Below, one piece after another: positions 22,655 through 34,550 of a stretch of DNA of 64,000 bases. Source of the DNA: Cryptomeria japonica (Eukaryota; Streptophyta; Pinopsida; Cupressales; Cupressaceae). The DNA lies in assembly GCF_030272615.1 (NCBI RefSeq), contig NC_081407.1:268228075-268292074 (forward strand), written 5' to 3'. Position 1 is the first letter of the stretch, and each line of letters opens with the position of its first letter. The notes under the pieces were generated by a model. That model ran no database searches. It saw nothing but the letters and a program-made list of their open reading frames with translations, and was not told the origin of the DNA. Position numbers and translations under genes: made by a program.

Positions 22655-23787
22655 TTTATACACCTAAAAATGGTTTGAAGATAATTAATTAAATATGCAG
22701 TTATTTAATTAACAACACTTCCCAAATTAATTGAATTCACAAGTAATTTGATTAATTTCCCTATTCATCTACTTATAAATAAATTTAAATGATTTATTTA
22801 TATAGTTCATTTCAATAATCCCCTTTGATTAATTAATCTAAATTAATTAATCCTCCCCCCATTTAAATCAATTCTTCTGATCCCATAATTAAGATTAACA
22901 AATCCAAGTTTATTGAAATCAATTATCCATTTTCCTAATTATTTGAATTTCTAAATTCAAATTGACCACATGGCTCCTAACTTCTAACCACCTAGCTTAA
23001 CCACCCCCTAACCTAACCCATTCTATCTAATCGTGGGTTTAATTAACTCTATCCTATCTTGCACATCCTAACCTCTTTTATTCTAACCTCCTGTGGGTTG
23101 GATATTTCCTCCTTGAGACACATGGCACTTTGGCCACATGTCTTCTCCCTTGGACACTTGCCCTCTCATGAGCAAGGTTCCTTGACACTTGTCACCACAT
23201 AGATGACACGCGTCCCTTCCTCCAACCACCTCTCCATCTTCTTCAATTCTAGCCCTTGATATCTTCAGATCGAATCCAGACCGTTGATTCCTGCTACCTC
23301 AGCTTTGGCCTTGGAATTCCTATAAACACCCCTCACTTTGGAGCAAAAAAATATCCCTTGCATCCTAGATTTTATCATAATTACTATAGACATTTTATAT
23401 CTTAATCATCTAGCATAAGTAGCATTTTAGATCAATATTAACATGTTTAGAATAACTTTTAGCATGTTAATTTAGTTTCTATTTATCAATCATGTAGCTT
23501 AAATCATCATTTTAGTTAAATCATGCATCAATCAATCATGCAATAAATCATTTGCATTATCATGAAGTAGCTACTCAACTTTTGAGTTGCCAATTTGGAG
23601 GTCATTGCTCCGCTGAGAGCCAACAAATTCAACACCTTCAAGGTCCTCAAAAATAGAGGAAGAAGGGACATCTCAAAGGAGCTTTTGGTTTTCTTTCATT
23701 TAGCTTTCAATTTGCTTCATAATTTCATTTATATTGTCTCATCTATGTGCATGTTTATTACAATTGACACTAATTTTTAGCAGCACA
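22655..23787 (+). repeat. Gy-A 3' LTR
   Basis: It starts TTTATACACCTAAAAATGG, a decayed form of the TGTAGACACC terminus, right after the polypurine tract. AT-rich palindromes occupy the first 250 bp, and CCTATAAACACC at 23319-23330 is a TATA candidate. The segment AGAGCCAACAAATTC near 23615 matches the end region of reverse LTR X at 40.3 kb, confirming the family. The right end at ...CAGCACA is inferred from the foldback sequence that starts next. Confidence 0.72.
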
Positions 23788-23887
23788 CTACGAAAGCATT
23801 TTTACTATTAAATTATGTTGCATATCTACAATTATTGTTTGAATTGGTAGAATGCAACATAATTCAATACTAAAAATGGTTTTGTAC
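23788..23887. repeat. 100-bp foldback sequence
   Basis: Left arm CTACGAAAGCATTTTTACTA (23788 onward to 23823) is mirrored by the right arm at 23851-23887 ending TAAAAATGGTTTTGTAC. The arms of about 36 bases match at roughly 31 positions around a 27-base centre. It resembles a MITE or a palindromic scar. No coding content. Confidence 0.7.
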
Positions 23888-24074
23888 GATGTAAGCATGT
23901 AAAACATAATTCAACACAATGCAACATAATTAAAAACTAATTCAATTCCTAAACTATCATGTTCTCTAAATTTGTGGGTTCTTGTGGACCTTTGAAAATA
24001 GGGTGTACACATAAAGGCTCCAAGCCCATACAAACCATTTTATACTATTAGAGTAAGTACATGTATTTATGTTC

Positions 24075-24245
24075 AGAAGTACACATATATATATGTGTGT
24101 ATATATACACACATATACAAATACAAATGCATGTACATGTATAAGTATACATTATGTCACATTGCAAGTAAGAGTGTACACACATGTAAATGTACATGTA
24201 GATATATACATATAGATGTAAATATATTTGTATATATATACAAAC
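24075..24245. repeat. Microsatellite block 1 (TA/TG/CA mixed)
   Basis: Alternating purine-pyrimidine runs of TATATG, TACACA and TGTATA. It borders the 3' side of the minus-strand LINE. Together with blocks at 28419-29270 and 53523-54413 it suggests one ancestral microsatellite split by insertions. Confidence 0.85.
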
Positions 24246-24562
24246 ACATGCTTAGTTTATTTTTGATCTGTAATAGTGATTTTTTATTGATTATATGAAA
24301 AAAGCTTACATTAAATAAACCAGCTAAAATCGGGTTGAAGAAACTCAAAAATAGTTGCTTTAACCATTGAGTTGTTACCTTTCTGTGAAAGGCAACCTGC
24401 AAATGCGTAGTGACAAGAGTGAAGTTTGCCTCCATCCTTCACACCACCTCAAAAATCCCTATCACATTCAACTGCTAATGCTGCCACCAAGCACCTCTGG
24501 CTTGCTAATAACACCACCTCACACATTCCTTGTCCCATCACTCCAACTCCCCTATCATATCA

Positions 24563-25069
24563 TTAATGTTCGCATGCTTTGAAGGACACCGTCACTAATG
24601 ATCCAACCATGCAATATATTTGAAATCCTCGAAGTGTACCTCTCCCACTTTGGTAATATAATGATGCCCATTTGGATAGTACGTCTGCCTCATTATATCC
24701 AACATGTCTTATGTCGCTTACTTCATTGCTTTGTTGGGTTTCCAACTCAACTTTGATTGCCATGATATACTTTTGCAAGTGCCATGCCTGAATTTCACCA
24801 CTTATGATCGCATCAATAATAATCATTGAATCTCCTTCCAGGTGGATTGTGTGCAATCCTAATTGTTTCCCCATCTTAATCCCGAACAGGGCCGCTTCAG
24901 CTTCCACCATATTATTCGTACCATATTCAATTCTTTTTCCTCTCATTGCAACTATATTGCCCTCCCAGTCCCTCACCACATAACCAACACCCAAGGGACC
25001 AAGATTCCCTTTCAAAGCCCCACCAAAATTAACCTTATACCAACCCTCCCTTGGTTTTTTCCACTTCAC
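24563..25069 (-). pseudogene. LINE RNase H domain
   Basis: The 168-residue frame reads KPREGWYKVNFGGALKGNLG, then GYVVRDWEGNIVAMRG, NNMVEAEAALFGIKMGKQ, IHLEGDSMIIIDAI and YNEADVLSKWAS. This is a plant LINE RNase H of the RVT_3 type, which degrades RNA in the hybrid. The first catalytic Asp in N-F-D-G-A is Gly here. The Glu in VEAEAAL, the Asp in EGDS and the Asp in NEADVL remain. The frame ends in a stop at 24563. A homologous plus-strand remnant lies at 60.9 kb. Confidence 0.9.
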
Positions 25070-26640
25070 CTCCTTCTGAATTTCTTCTCCAGAATGTATT
25101 CAAGCCTGCCCCTTAACAAGCTAAATTTTGATCCTTGGCCATTTCTTCTACAACATATGATCTTCAACAGTAAAAATGGAATTTGGTTTGAATGCTTGAG
25201 AAGCCACCACACTTCCCATTTCTTCTATAAGATGATTGATGCAAAAAATGATTTTATCCAAAATCTCCCTCATGTCCTAAAAAATCTATCCGTTCCTTTC
25301 TTTCCAAACCTCCCACACTACCAAAGATGGACAAATATCCTAGATACCTGACAGTACAAACCTGTTATAACTCATCAACCACCCTACAAACCATTCCTTT
25401 GATGTCTCTAGGAATGGACTTTTCCATTCCAATATCTACATCACCATTTCCCAACATCTCGCTGCAACTTCACAATGTAAAAGAAGATGATCCACACTTT
25501 CCTTTGCTTTCTTACACATAACACATATCGAGGAACCTTGAAATCCTAAATGTTTCCTTCTCTCCCCCATAAGAATTCTTCCCATAATCACTAGCCATGC
25601 AAATGCACCGGCTTTTGGAAGGCAATCTTTACCCCAACATAGCTTGGTGGGCCAGTGCTCCAAATTCTCTCTGTTATCCAAAAGTTGATATCTTGTCTTA
25701 ACTGAGTATCTATCATTAGTTTCTATGCACCAAACCACCCTATCCAATTTTGCATTAATTAGGACTTTCCTTCTCCTCAGAATGTCAAGCATCCTTGCTT
25801 TTTTATTGTCATTTAAATCCTCTAACTCCACTAACCTCCATTTTCTTTCAACCCCACCATTCATTCTATTAACTTCTAAGTAATCCCTAACCTTATCACC
25901 CCACTCAGTGACAAAATAATCTTTCAAATCCTTGTAGTCATCTTTTTGTAGAGATGTATACCCTTCGCACGAATCATCCTAAAATTTAGCCATACATCTA
26001 TCCCCCACATGTCAAGTAATGTGATTAGTAACATCTGACCTACAATAAATGATATATTTCATATTGTTGACCCCTTAGGAGGATTCTGAATGGTAAAAAT
26101 TATTTTCCCTTTGTTATAATCAAGATATTTTTCCTTTGAGATTTCAACCCACAGTTGCTCTAGGTTCGAGTAAATGCTCCACACCAATTTTGCTCCCATT
26201 GACTCATTCATGATCTCCTAATCTCTAATGCCTGCACCACCTTCCCTCTTTGGTCTACACACTTTCTCTCAGGCTAACAAAGGAATCTTATCCTATTCTC
26301 GAGCCCCATTCCAAAAAAACTTCCTCATCTTCTGACCAATCACCTTAACTATCTTTTGGGGGATCTTTAAACACATCATTGAAAGCATTGGAATTGTTGC
26401 CATAACTGATTTCAACATAAGTATCGTCCCTGCTGAAGTTAACCACTTACCCTTCCAGCCGTCCATCCTTCTCATACTACAATCCACCAATTCCTTCCAT
26501 AAACAAGTTCTACAAGCACCCCCAAAAAGCAGTACCCCGAGATACTTACCAGGAAGAGTACCAACCTTCATCTCTAGAAATCTACAAATTTCCCTTTGCT
26601 TTTGTCCAGCTGTGTTGAAGAAGAAGATTTCAGATTTTCG
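25070..26640 (-). pseudogene. LINE region between RT and RNase H (thumb and zf-RVT)
   Basis: Frame 26293-26571 reads GTLPGKYLGVLLFGGACR and SAGTILMLKSVMATIPMLSM, the conserved stretch after the RT palm in plant LINEs. Frame 25436-25927 reads NDRYSVKTRYQLLDN, then CLPKAGAFAWLVIMGRI and the Cys/His cluster CVMCKKAKESVDHLLLHC. That cluster is the zinc-finger-like domain usually found before RNase H. Frames are broken between 25928 and 26292 and again near 25070-25435, so this part could not give a continuous protein. Confidence 0.85.
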
Positions 26641-27900
26641 CTAGTTTATGCATTGTCTCGAAACCTTTTTGTATTTATCAATAGTCTCCTTCATCACCCT
26701 CGCTTCTCTTAAGGAAGCTTCTCCCATCAAAAGGTTTTCATCTGTGAATTGAAAATGGGAGAGATGGGCCAGCCCCTCTGCCAGTCTAATTCTCTTCCAT
26801 AAACCAACCCTCCTCCATTTAGTAATTAGTCTCCCCAATGCCTCAGCCATAATTATAAATAGGAATGAGGAAAGAGGATCCCCTTGCCTCAGTCCCTTTT
26901 GTGAATGAAAGAAGCCCCACGAACTTCCATTAACTAAAACAAAAAACTGAGGCATGTTGATATAACTTTTAATCCATTCAACCCAAGGATCACTGAACCC
27001 AAACCTTTTCAGAAACTTAGCAAAAAATGTTTGTTAACTTCATCACAGGCCTTCTTTATATCTATCTTAACTGACATCCTTTTAGTCTTGGCTACTCTCA
27101 CTGAATGTGTAGCTTCATGAGCAATTATTATACCTTCAACAATCAACCTATTCAGGGAGAAACCACTCTGTTCCTCCAAAATAATTGAAGATAAAACCCT
27201 CTTCAACCGATTAGATATGACCTTCAAGATGATCTTATAGACTGCATTACATAATGAAATAGGCCGAAAATTAGCAAAGGACACTACCTCATCCTGTTTT
27301 GGTATTAAAGCAACAAAGGCATTATTGAAATCTTTAAGGATAAATCCAAACTTCCTGGATTCCTTAGTGACTGCCCATAAATCCTTTCCCACAATATCCC
27401 AAAGTTTTTGAAAGAAAATTATAAAAAATCCATCAGGTCTTGGAGCCTTATCACCCCCTAAAGAAAATATAGGAACCTTCACCTCCTCCAACTAAATAGG
27501 GTCCATGAGCATTTTATTTTGTGCTTTTGATATGCATCTCAGAATCATATCCTCAACCTCATTATCTATCACCTCAACCTATGTGACTGCATTCAACGTT
27601 GAGCTAAAATATCTGACACCCTTATTGTTAATATCCTCCTGTTTGGATACAAGAATCCCATCCATATTGGAGATGGAGAAAATTCTATTACAAGACCTCT
27701 GGGCCTTGACTGAATTGTGAAAGAATTTTGTATTTCTATCCCCTTCCTTCAACCATGTCTCTCTAGATTTTTGTCTCCAATATGTCTCTTCCATAGAAAG
27801 AACCTAGGCATATTTTTCATTTAGGTCCTTTTCCAATTTGAAATCACACTCCTTCATGCCTTCCTATATAACCTTCTCATGTAACCTTCCCAACTTTTCT
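26641..27900 (-). pseudogene. LINE reverse transcriptase
   Basis: Pieces in order (minus strand): 27579-27794 with TWLKEGDRNTKFFHNSVKAQ; 27009-27491 with GGDKAPRPDGF, FVALIPKQDEV, FRPISLCNAVYKIILKVI and EEQSGFSLNRLI; 26641-26955 with GLRQGDPLSSFLFIIMAEAL. The catalytic box, F-A-D-D in active copies, reads F-T-D-E at about 26740, so the polymerase would be inactive. The RT copies element RNA at a nicked target in intact LINEs. Stops separate the three pieces. Confidence 0.9.
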
Positions 27901-27947
27901 TCCAATTTTGCATTCGCGATGAAGATATTTTTGAAACAATCCCTATT

Positions 27948-28418
27948 TCATTTTTTCAAACACTCCTTAATGAACCGCAATTTCTTAAAAAGAATAAATT
28001 TCTGATTTCCTCTTCTTATTGGAGCCATACCCCACCATTTCTCCACTAACTCCTTAAACCCACCAGCCTTGAACCATATTTTTTCAAATTTAAATGGGCA
28101 CCTAACCAGAGTTCTCTCCTCATGAATTTCCAAACAAATTGGATAATGATCTGAACCCATAAATGGAATGATTTTTGCATCAAAACTCCAACTTGTGGAT
28201 GCCCAATCCTCTGTCAGCAAAAAACTATCCAATTTCTCTGCAATGTTCAAAAACCCTCGACGCCTTCTTGTCCAAGTAAAGTCTCCTCTTTTAAAAACAC
28301 CTCCAACAATCCGTTGTTAGAAACAAAATCACTAAAGGCCTTCTATGAATGACTTACCCATCTAGCCCCCCCTTTTCTATCTAAGGGTCTGAATATAGTG
28401 TTGAAGTCCCCACCCAAT
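27948..28418 (-). pseudogene. LINE endonuclease, C-terminal half
   Basis: The reading begins at the microsatellite edge with G-G-D-F-N-T-I, a core motif of apurinic-type endonucleases, and continues to FMGSDHYPICLEI, holding the S-D-H catalytic motif at about 28150. Frame 27948-28250 covers the C-terminal part and the linker to RT. The N-terminal catalytic half is missing, consistent with truncation at 28418. Stops interrupt the reading near 28255-28340. Confidence 0.85.
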
Positions 28419-28550
28419 ATATATATATACATACATACATATATGTATGTATGTACACGCACACACACACACATATACATACATACATATAAATGTATAT
28501 GTATATATATACATACATATATACATATAGATATAGATATAGATATACAC

Positions 28551-28594
<44 letters not shown>

Positions 28595-29244
28595 GTGTAT
28601 GTATACACACACACACACTTGTGTGTGTGTGTGCGTGCGCGTGTATATACATATACATATATATGTGTATGTATAAATATATGTGTGTGTGTATGTGTAT
28701 ATATATATACATATATATACACATATACACATATATACACACATATATACACATATATACACATATATATACATGTATATATATGTATATATGTATATAT
28801 ATACACACATATATATGTGTGTGTGTGTGTGTGTGTGTATGTGTACACACACACACACATATATATGTGTGTATATATATACATATATACATATATATCT
28901 ATGTATATATATGTGTATATATGTGTATATATGTGTGTATATATATGTGTATATGTGTATATATATGTATATATATGTATATATATGTGTGTGTGTGTCT
29001 GTGTGTGTACACACACACATATATGCACAGACATACACACACACACATATGTATATATATGTGTATATATGTATATATATACATATATACACACATATAT
29101 ACATATATATGTGTGTGTATATACATATATACACATATATATACATATATATGTGTGTGTGTGTGTATAGATACATATACATACATACATATATATGTAT
29201 ATACACACATATATGTGTGTGTGTGTGTGTGTATATATATATAC

Positions 29245-29270
<26 letters not shown>
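28419..29270. repeat. Microsatellite block 2 (TA/TG/CA mixed), about 850 bp
   Basis: Continuous TATATACA, TATGTG and CACACA runs between the truncated LINE and the first bases of the Gy-C LTR. All long frames across it are Tyr/Ile/His/Cys/Thr-only artefacts of the repeat. Complementary TG and CA tracts could fold or adopt Z-DNA. Confidence 0.95.
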
Positions 29271-29278
<8 letters not shown>

Positions 29279-29806
29279 CATAAAATTGCGACCCATGCAA
29301 TTTTAACCACATTTTGGGTCCTCACCTTGGCGATGGCATCTTCTTCCCTAACCGGGACCTATTTTTGCATTTCCAACCCTTCTCTCTTCCTCCTTTATGT
29401 CTTGTGTCTACTTTAGACCCTGTCTGGGTCCCAAAATAGGGCAGGACAGGGGTGTGATGCCCCCATCCTCACCCCTTAGGGTGGTCCTACGTTCGGTTTG
29501 CCCGATCTCCTATGCATTTCTTGTCTTTGGGGTTTGTTATTCCTCTTTGTTGGCCTTTGGTGGTTGAAAGTTAATCCTTGAGGCATGTATAAAAAGGAAT
29601 TCAATACCCTCATTCATGGATGAATGAAAAAACAAAAAGATAGATAGAGAGCATAAGGAGAAGATACAAGATTTCAAGGTCATTATCAAGCATTCAAGCA
29701 TTCAAGTCTTCTTCATTCATCCATTAGAGCAACATTACAACATTCATTTGCAAGCATGTGTGTGTTAGGGTTTTGTCATGTTACATGCCATTTCATACAA
29801 CATTTG
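29271..29806 (+). repeat. Gy-C 5' LTR, first part
   Basis: CATAAAATTGCGACCCATGC from 29279 matches the 3' LTR start at 52374. The first bases (TGTAGTGT in the 3' LTR) have merged with TG repeats. A TATA-like GTATAAAAAG lies at 29587. A GC-rich dyad (GGACAGGGG ... CCCCCATCC) lies at 29444-29468. Interrupted at 29806 by copia Co-E. Confidence 0.88.
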
Positions 29807-30992
29807 TGTTGGCCATTTGGTGGAATTGATTATGTGTTGCATTGATGTTTTGTCATTGATGCGAACACTAGTTGTTTGGATGCTTTATCGACACCCTTCT
29901 GGTCCCGGTAGGTTGAGTGGTTTTCTGGTTGATTTGGATCCGACATGATCCAATAGGCTCTGATATGATTTGGTTATGGAATTGGCTTATTGATGACACT
30001 CATGCTCATATTTAGTCAGTTGGTTTTGGTTTGGTGATTGGATGCTATCATGTTTGCTTAGAAGCTTGGTTTCTGGTTCCGGCGAGGGTTTCATCGGCGG
30101 AGCTTTTGATGAATTGCATAAGTGGTGTTGGTGCAACTTCTGGTGGAATTTTAGAATGTTATTGGTGATCATGTGCAAGACTTGGTGGATGAAGATCATT
30201 GTTGTAGAGTGTGGACCTATAGTGGGTCTCAGTTGATCTAGGTTATGGACCGACTTTAATGTAACGTGTGGATTGGACCTCTAGATACATTTTTAGGATG
30301 TCTTATGTGTTGGATATTATTTGTTTGGTCTAAGGCCGACATAGTTTGTACTTAAGTAATTAGTTTATTATTTGGTGGCCGACCTAATTGTTTATGGTCG
30401 AGGGTTTGTATATATAGATGTAAGATCTCATTGTAGATCATCATGGTTATGTTAGAGGTCATGGTCAAGGGATGTAATGTGCAAATAATGTAATATCATT
30501 CAGGCAGAGGATTTGGTCGATCATTGGAGATCGAATTTGGTTTATGTAAGAGGATTTAGTCCTCCAGTATTGAGCTTAACCGGAATTGTACTTAGGCATA
30601 GGAGATGCTATCTTTTGCAGTTCAACACTTCTCTGGATTGTAGTATGGATTTCTATGTAGTCAGTGAGACTCCTTTTGTGATGAGCAGTGCACTTTAGGA
30701 TGTTGGCCTTCCTGTAAGTGCAGGCCCCTCAATTGTAATTCACATACTTACTGAAGAAGTATTATCTGACTGTGGGTAGGCTTCCCACCGTTGGTTTTCC
30801 CTTTATCGGGTTTTCTACATACAAATATTGGTGTCATGTGGATGGTATTTATTTTGTGATTATTGTTTATGCTTAATTGGTTTAATTGCTATTCCGGTAT
30901 TAAAGTTTTAATTGCTAATGGTTCTGGTAATCTGTGACAACTGATTCATCCCCCCCTCTCAGTTGTCTTCTAGTTATTTGAACTATCTAACA
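29807..30992 (+). repeat. Co-E 5' LTR
   Basis: Starts TGTTGGCCATTTGG, ends ACTATCTAACA. TATA-like GTATATATAG at about 30408-30417. It is closely similar to the 3' LTR over its length. Confidence 0.93.
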
Positions 30993-30994
30993 AT

Positions 30995-31006
30995 TGGTAT
31001 CAGAGC
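30995..31006 (+). promoter_or_regulatory. Co-E primer-binding site (initiator tRNA-Met type)
   Basis: TGGTATCAGAGC, 2 nt after the LTR. This is the complement of the plant initiator tRNA-Met 3' end used by most copia elements. Confidence 0.95.
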
Positions 31007-31050
31007 TTTGGTCCTCTCTGCAAAAACCTTAACCGCTTGAGGAAGATCCT

Positions 31051-31989
31051 ATGGCGAGTAACAGTTCAAGTTCATCTAGTTCTTCTGGAACTATCTTTCA
31101 GAGAGATATTCCTAGGTTTGATGGAACAATCTACACAGTATGGAAAATTTTAATGGAGACTCATCTGATATGTCTTGGCAAGGAGATTTGAGAGATCACA
31201 CATAATGGTGTCACACCTTATAATCCAAGATATGGAAATAATCCTCTGACAAACCTGGATAAGGAGCTTGAGAATGATTGTAGAGCAAGAGAAGCCTTCT
31301 TGTGCACACTTTCTAATCACCAAATAATGGGATTAACCAACAAATCATCTAGAAAGGCTATACAGGATAAGTTGGAGACTCTTAATGAAGGTGACCCTAC
31401 AATGAAGATTGCTAAACTTGATGGTTATCGGGTGAGATATGAAAACCTGAAGATGGAAGAAGATGAAAGGATTACTGCATTCATGGAAAGGGTAAATGAG
31501 ATTGTTATGGGAATTCAATGTTGTGGTGGAACTCTGAGCCAAGATGAAATTATTTCTAAAGTTCTGAGAGCCCTACCACCGACTTACAAAATGAAGGCTA
31601 CTACTATTAATAAATTGAGAATAATGGCTAATACGCTTGTCAACATAGATACCTTGGTTGGGAAACTGTCTGCTTTTGAGCTTGAAGAATTTGGACCTTC
31701 TGGAGCTGTGAAGACTCAACCTGCTTTTCATGCATCTACATCTACAACCGGTAAGCAAGATTGGAAAGATTTGTATGCAAAGGAATTGAAAGATATAAAG
31801 AGAGAAGATGATGAGTTTGAGAAACTTGAAGCACTATTTGCTAGAAGATTACCTAAAGGACCGGTAGGAAGTAAGTATGAAGGAAAAGAACATTTTAAAT
31901 GTTTTGCATGTAATAAGAATTGTCATTTTGCATCTAGATGTCTTGAAAGGAATTCAAGATTTGAAGAAAGAGTTATAAGATCATTTTAG
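31051..31989 (+). pseudogene. Co-E Gag
   Basis: It starts at the ATG at 31051 with a Ser-rich head, then IFQRDIPRFDGTIYTVWKI, the usual N-terminus of copia Gag (UBN2-type). A TGA at 31189 interrupts residue 47, and the frame continues to 31987. Characteristic stretches are KAIQDKLETLNEGDPTMKIA, FMERVNEIVMGIQ and ISKVLRALPPTYKMK. The C-terminus holds the zinc knuckle CFACNKNCHFASRC (C-x2-C-x4-H-x4-C). Gag would form the particle. Only one stop within gag separates it from full length. Confidence 0.93.
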
Positions 31990-32596
31990 CCTAACCTTGG
32001 ATATCAGAATAAGCATAAGTATAGGAAAAATAAAGACAAATCATGCCACATAGCGGATGAGGAAGGTATTACTGATTCTGATGATGAACCTAGTGGTTAC
32101 GACAATGGAAAGGAATGGGTGTTCCTAGCTATCAAGGAAGATGATCCAGCACAGGAAGAGAATGTACCTGAAGAGAAGGCACTTGCTGCTAAAATTGAAG
32201 ACAAGGATGAATGGGTAATTGATAGTGGTTGTTCACATAATATGACTAGAGATAAAGGAAAGTTTTTGTCTTTGCAAGAATTTGATGGCGGTCTAGTTAG
32301 ATTTGGAGATGACAAAGCATGTATGATAAAAGGAAAATGAACTATATCATTGGATAGTAAGAACAACACTGACAATGTTTATTATGTTGAAGGTTTAAGG
32401 CATAATACAATTAGTGGATAAGGGATTTCAATTACAGTTCAAGGATGGAAAATGAAAAATTATTAACAAATCTAGCTTGGAGATTGCAATTAGCACACAG
32501 ACAAAAGGTAACATATTTCATTTGAATTCCGGTGAGAAGACATGTTTGATTAAATAGATTGATGAGAGTTGGATATGGCATAAAAGGCCGTGTCAT
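31990..32596 (+). pseudogene. Co-E protease
   Basis: Follows gag in the same frame after TAG 31987. The segment 32119-32338 contains EWVIDSGCSHNMTRDKGKF, the copia retropepsin with an intact D-S-G catalytic triplet, then RFGDDKACMIKGK ending at TGA 32338. Beyond it, DNVYYVEGLRHN is recognisable, but stops at 32419, 32464 and nearby break the reading before integrase. Protease would release the mature enzymes from the polyprotein. Confidence 0.9.
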
Positions 32597-33641
32597 GTGA
32601 ATTTTGATTGCATTGTAAAGATCAGTTCAACTAAGGCAGTTAGGGATATAACTAAGATTATGAAGCCCTATAATCCAGTATGTAAAGAATGTCAAATGGG
32701 TAAACATGTTAGAACCTCTCTTAGGAGTATACAAGATAAATCAAATGATGTTCTTGATCTTATTCATATTGATTTGTGTGGTCCTGCTAGAGTTAAAAGT
32801 TTTCAAGGTGATAGATATTTCATGCTAATCATTGATGATTATTCTAAAATGATGTGGGTTACTTTTCTAAAAGAAAAATCTGAAGCATTTAAAAAGTTTA
32901 AAATCTTTAAGGCTAAAGTGGAAACTGAGATATGATTGAAGATTAAATGTTTGAGGTTAGATCATGGTGGAGAATTCACATCCGGTGAGTTTAAGAACTT
33001 TTGTGCAAAGCATGGTATAAGAAGACAATTTTCTGCTCCCCAAACACCTCAGCAGAATGGAGTTGTGGAAATGAAGAACATAGCTATCTTAGATGCTGCT
33101 AGAAAAATGATGCTGGAAGCTAGTCTATCTCATATCTACTGGAGAGAAGCAGTGAGCACATCGGTTTATACATTCAACAAAGTATATATCAAGGGAGAAA
33201 CTGGTAAGACACCTTATGAATTATGGTTTGGCAATACAACTACAATTAAGTATTTCAGAATATTTGGTAGTAAATGTTATATCAGGAGAGATGATATCAT
33301 TGGGAAATTTGATCCTAGATGTGATGAAGGCATATTTCTTGGTTATTCTTATGAAAGCAAAGCATATAGATGTTATAACAAAAGATTGCACAGAATTGTG
33401 GAGAGTGCTAATGCAAAAGTAGATGAGTTGAACAAAAGTCAAATTAGAGTTTATGAGAAGGAACTGACAGCGGAAATGCTTATATCTGAACTGATAGCAC
33501 CTTTTCCGGAATAGAGTGTTGATCATTGGGGCTAAGAGCAATGGAGTGATGACAAGAAGAAGACTGGCAACTAATGAGGTATGTTTAATTTCATAAGTTG
33601 AACCGGTATTAGTAATTGAGGCATATAAAGATGAATATTGG
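32597..33641 (+). pseudogene. Co-E integrase
   Basis: The zinc-binding lead-in has His pairs in WHKRPCHVNF (32574-32604) and Cys pairs in CKECQMGKH. The catalytic core reads LIHIDLCGPARVKSFQGDRY, FMLIIDDYSKMMWV, a TGA at 32933, then LRLDHGGEFTSGEF and PQQNGVVEMKNIAILD. All three acidic positions (D, D, E) are present, although the Arg after the Glu is Met. CYIRRDDIIGKFDPRCDEG and IFLGYSYESKAYRCYN belong to the C-terminal part. The frame ends at TAG 33512. A short degraded linker leads to RT. Confidence 0.93.
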
Positions 33642-34550
33642 TTGAAAGAAATGGAAGAAGAATTATATCAGATTGAGAAAAATAACACATGGACTTTGGT
33701 TCCCCGGCCTAAAAATAAAAATGTTATTGGAACTAAATGGGTTTTTAGAAATAAATTGAATGAGGATGGCCAAGTTATAAGAAATAAGGCTAGATTGGTT
33801 TGTAAAGGATATTCTCAGAAGGAAGGAATTGATTATGGAGAGACCTTTGCACTTATAGCTAGGATTGAAGCTGTAAGATTATTTCTTGCCTATGTTGCTT
33901 ATAAAAACTACAAAGTTTATCAGATGGATGTTAAATGTGCATTTTTGAATGAGGATCTCGATGAGGAAGTTTATATTGAGCAACCTGATGGTTTTTCACT
34001 ATCAGATGATACAAATATGCTTTGCAAGTTAAGGGAAGCTTTATATGGATTGAAACAAGCACCTAGAGCTTGGTATGCAAGGTTGAATAAATATCTTTTG
34101 AAACTTGGTTTTACTAAGGGTAGTGCTGACAATAATTTATATTATAAGATCACTGATGATGATAGACTGATTATTGAAGTATTTGTTGATGACATTATTT
34201 TTGGAGGTGAAGATAAATTATGCATAGAATTTTCTAAGAATATGGAGAAAGAATTTGAGATGTCTATGATTGGAGAGATGAAATTTTTCTTAGGTTTGGA
34301 GATTACTTAGACTGAAAAAGGTATTTTCATCTGTCAAACTAAATATGCTAAGGAATTGTTGAAGACATTTGGTATGGGAGATTCTAAACTGGTAAGTACT
34401 CCTATGGTTACAATTGAGAAATTGACAAGAAAAGATGTTTTTGCACTGCTAAATCCTACAAGATACAAATATATGATTGGAGGTATGCTTTATTTGACTC
34501 AGACTAGGCTTGACATTATGAAAGTTGTTTGTAGTGTTTCAAGATTTTAG
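33642..34550 (+). pseudogene. Co-E reverse transcriptase
   Basis: Frame 33642-34310 reads [77 protein letters not shown] and the catalytic box [11 protein letters not shown] with both Asp kept. After a TAG at 34308 it continues to 34550 (GMLYLTQTRLDIM). This is a copia RT with nearly normal length. The single stops between blocks look recent compared with those in Gy-A. Confidence 0.95.

Larger units (their letters stand above)
3522..23787 (+). mobile_element. Gy-A: old Tat-like Ty3/gypsy element carrying three nested insertions
   Basis: Plus-strand fragments occur in the order protease, G-patch, RT, RNase H, archaeal-type RNase H, integrase, then a long non-coding 3' region, polypurine tract and 3' LTR. 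This order with two RNase H domains is characteristic of the Tat lineage. The gag and the 5' LTR are missing or lie left of the Gy-Z LTR. The integrase is cut twice, by a solo copia LTR and by Gy-B, and the 3' region by a reverse solo LTR. Many stops, frameshifts and a deletion through the RT active site show it is dead. It is the oldest layer of the left block. Confidence 0.85.
24246..28418 (-). mobile_element. L1-like LINE, 5'-truncated, minus strand
   Basis: Read from 28418 down to 24246 the order is endonuclease C-terminal part, RT, zinc-finger-like RT-associated domain and RNase H. This is the layout of plant L1-clade LINEs with a terminal RNase H. The copy starts inside the endonuclease at the GGDFN motif, so ORF1 and the first half of the endonuclease are absent. 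5' truncation is typical of target-primed LINE insertion. Both ends abut microsatellite, so no target duplication can be read. Numerous stops and frameshifts and changed catalytic residues show a dead copy. The 3' end is approximate. Confidence 0.88.

Noticed and set aside
28343-29312. Long open frames on both strands (up to 317 codons)
   Set aside because: They are translations of TA/TG/CA microsatellite (only Tyr, Ile, His, Thr, Cys, Val, Met). Only the last bases of the minus-strand frame (GGDFNTI) are real LINE sequence.
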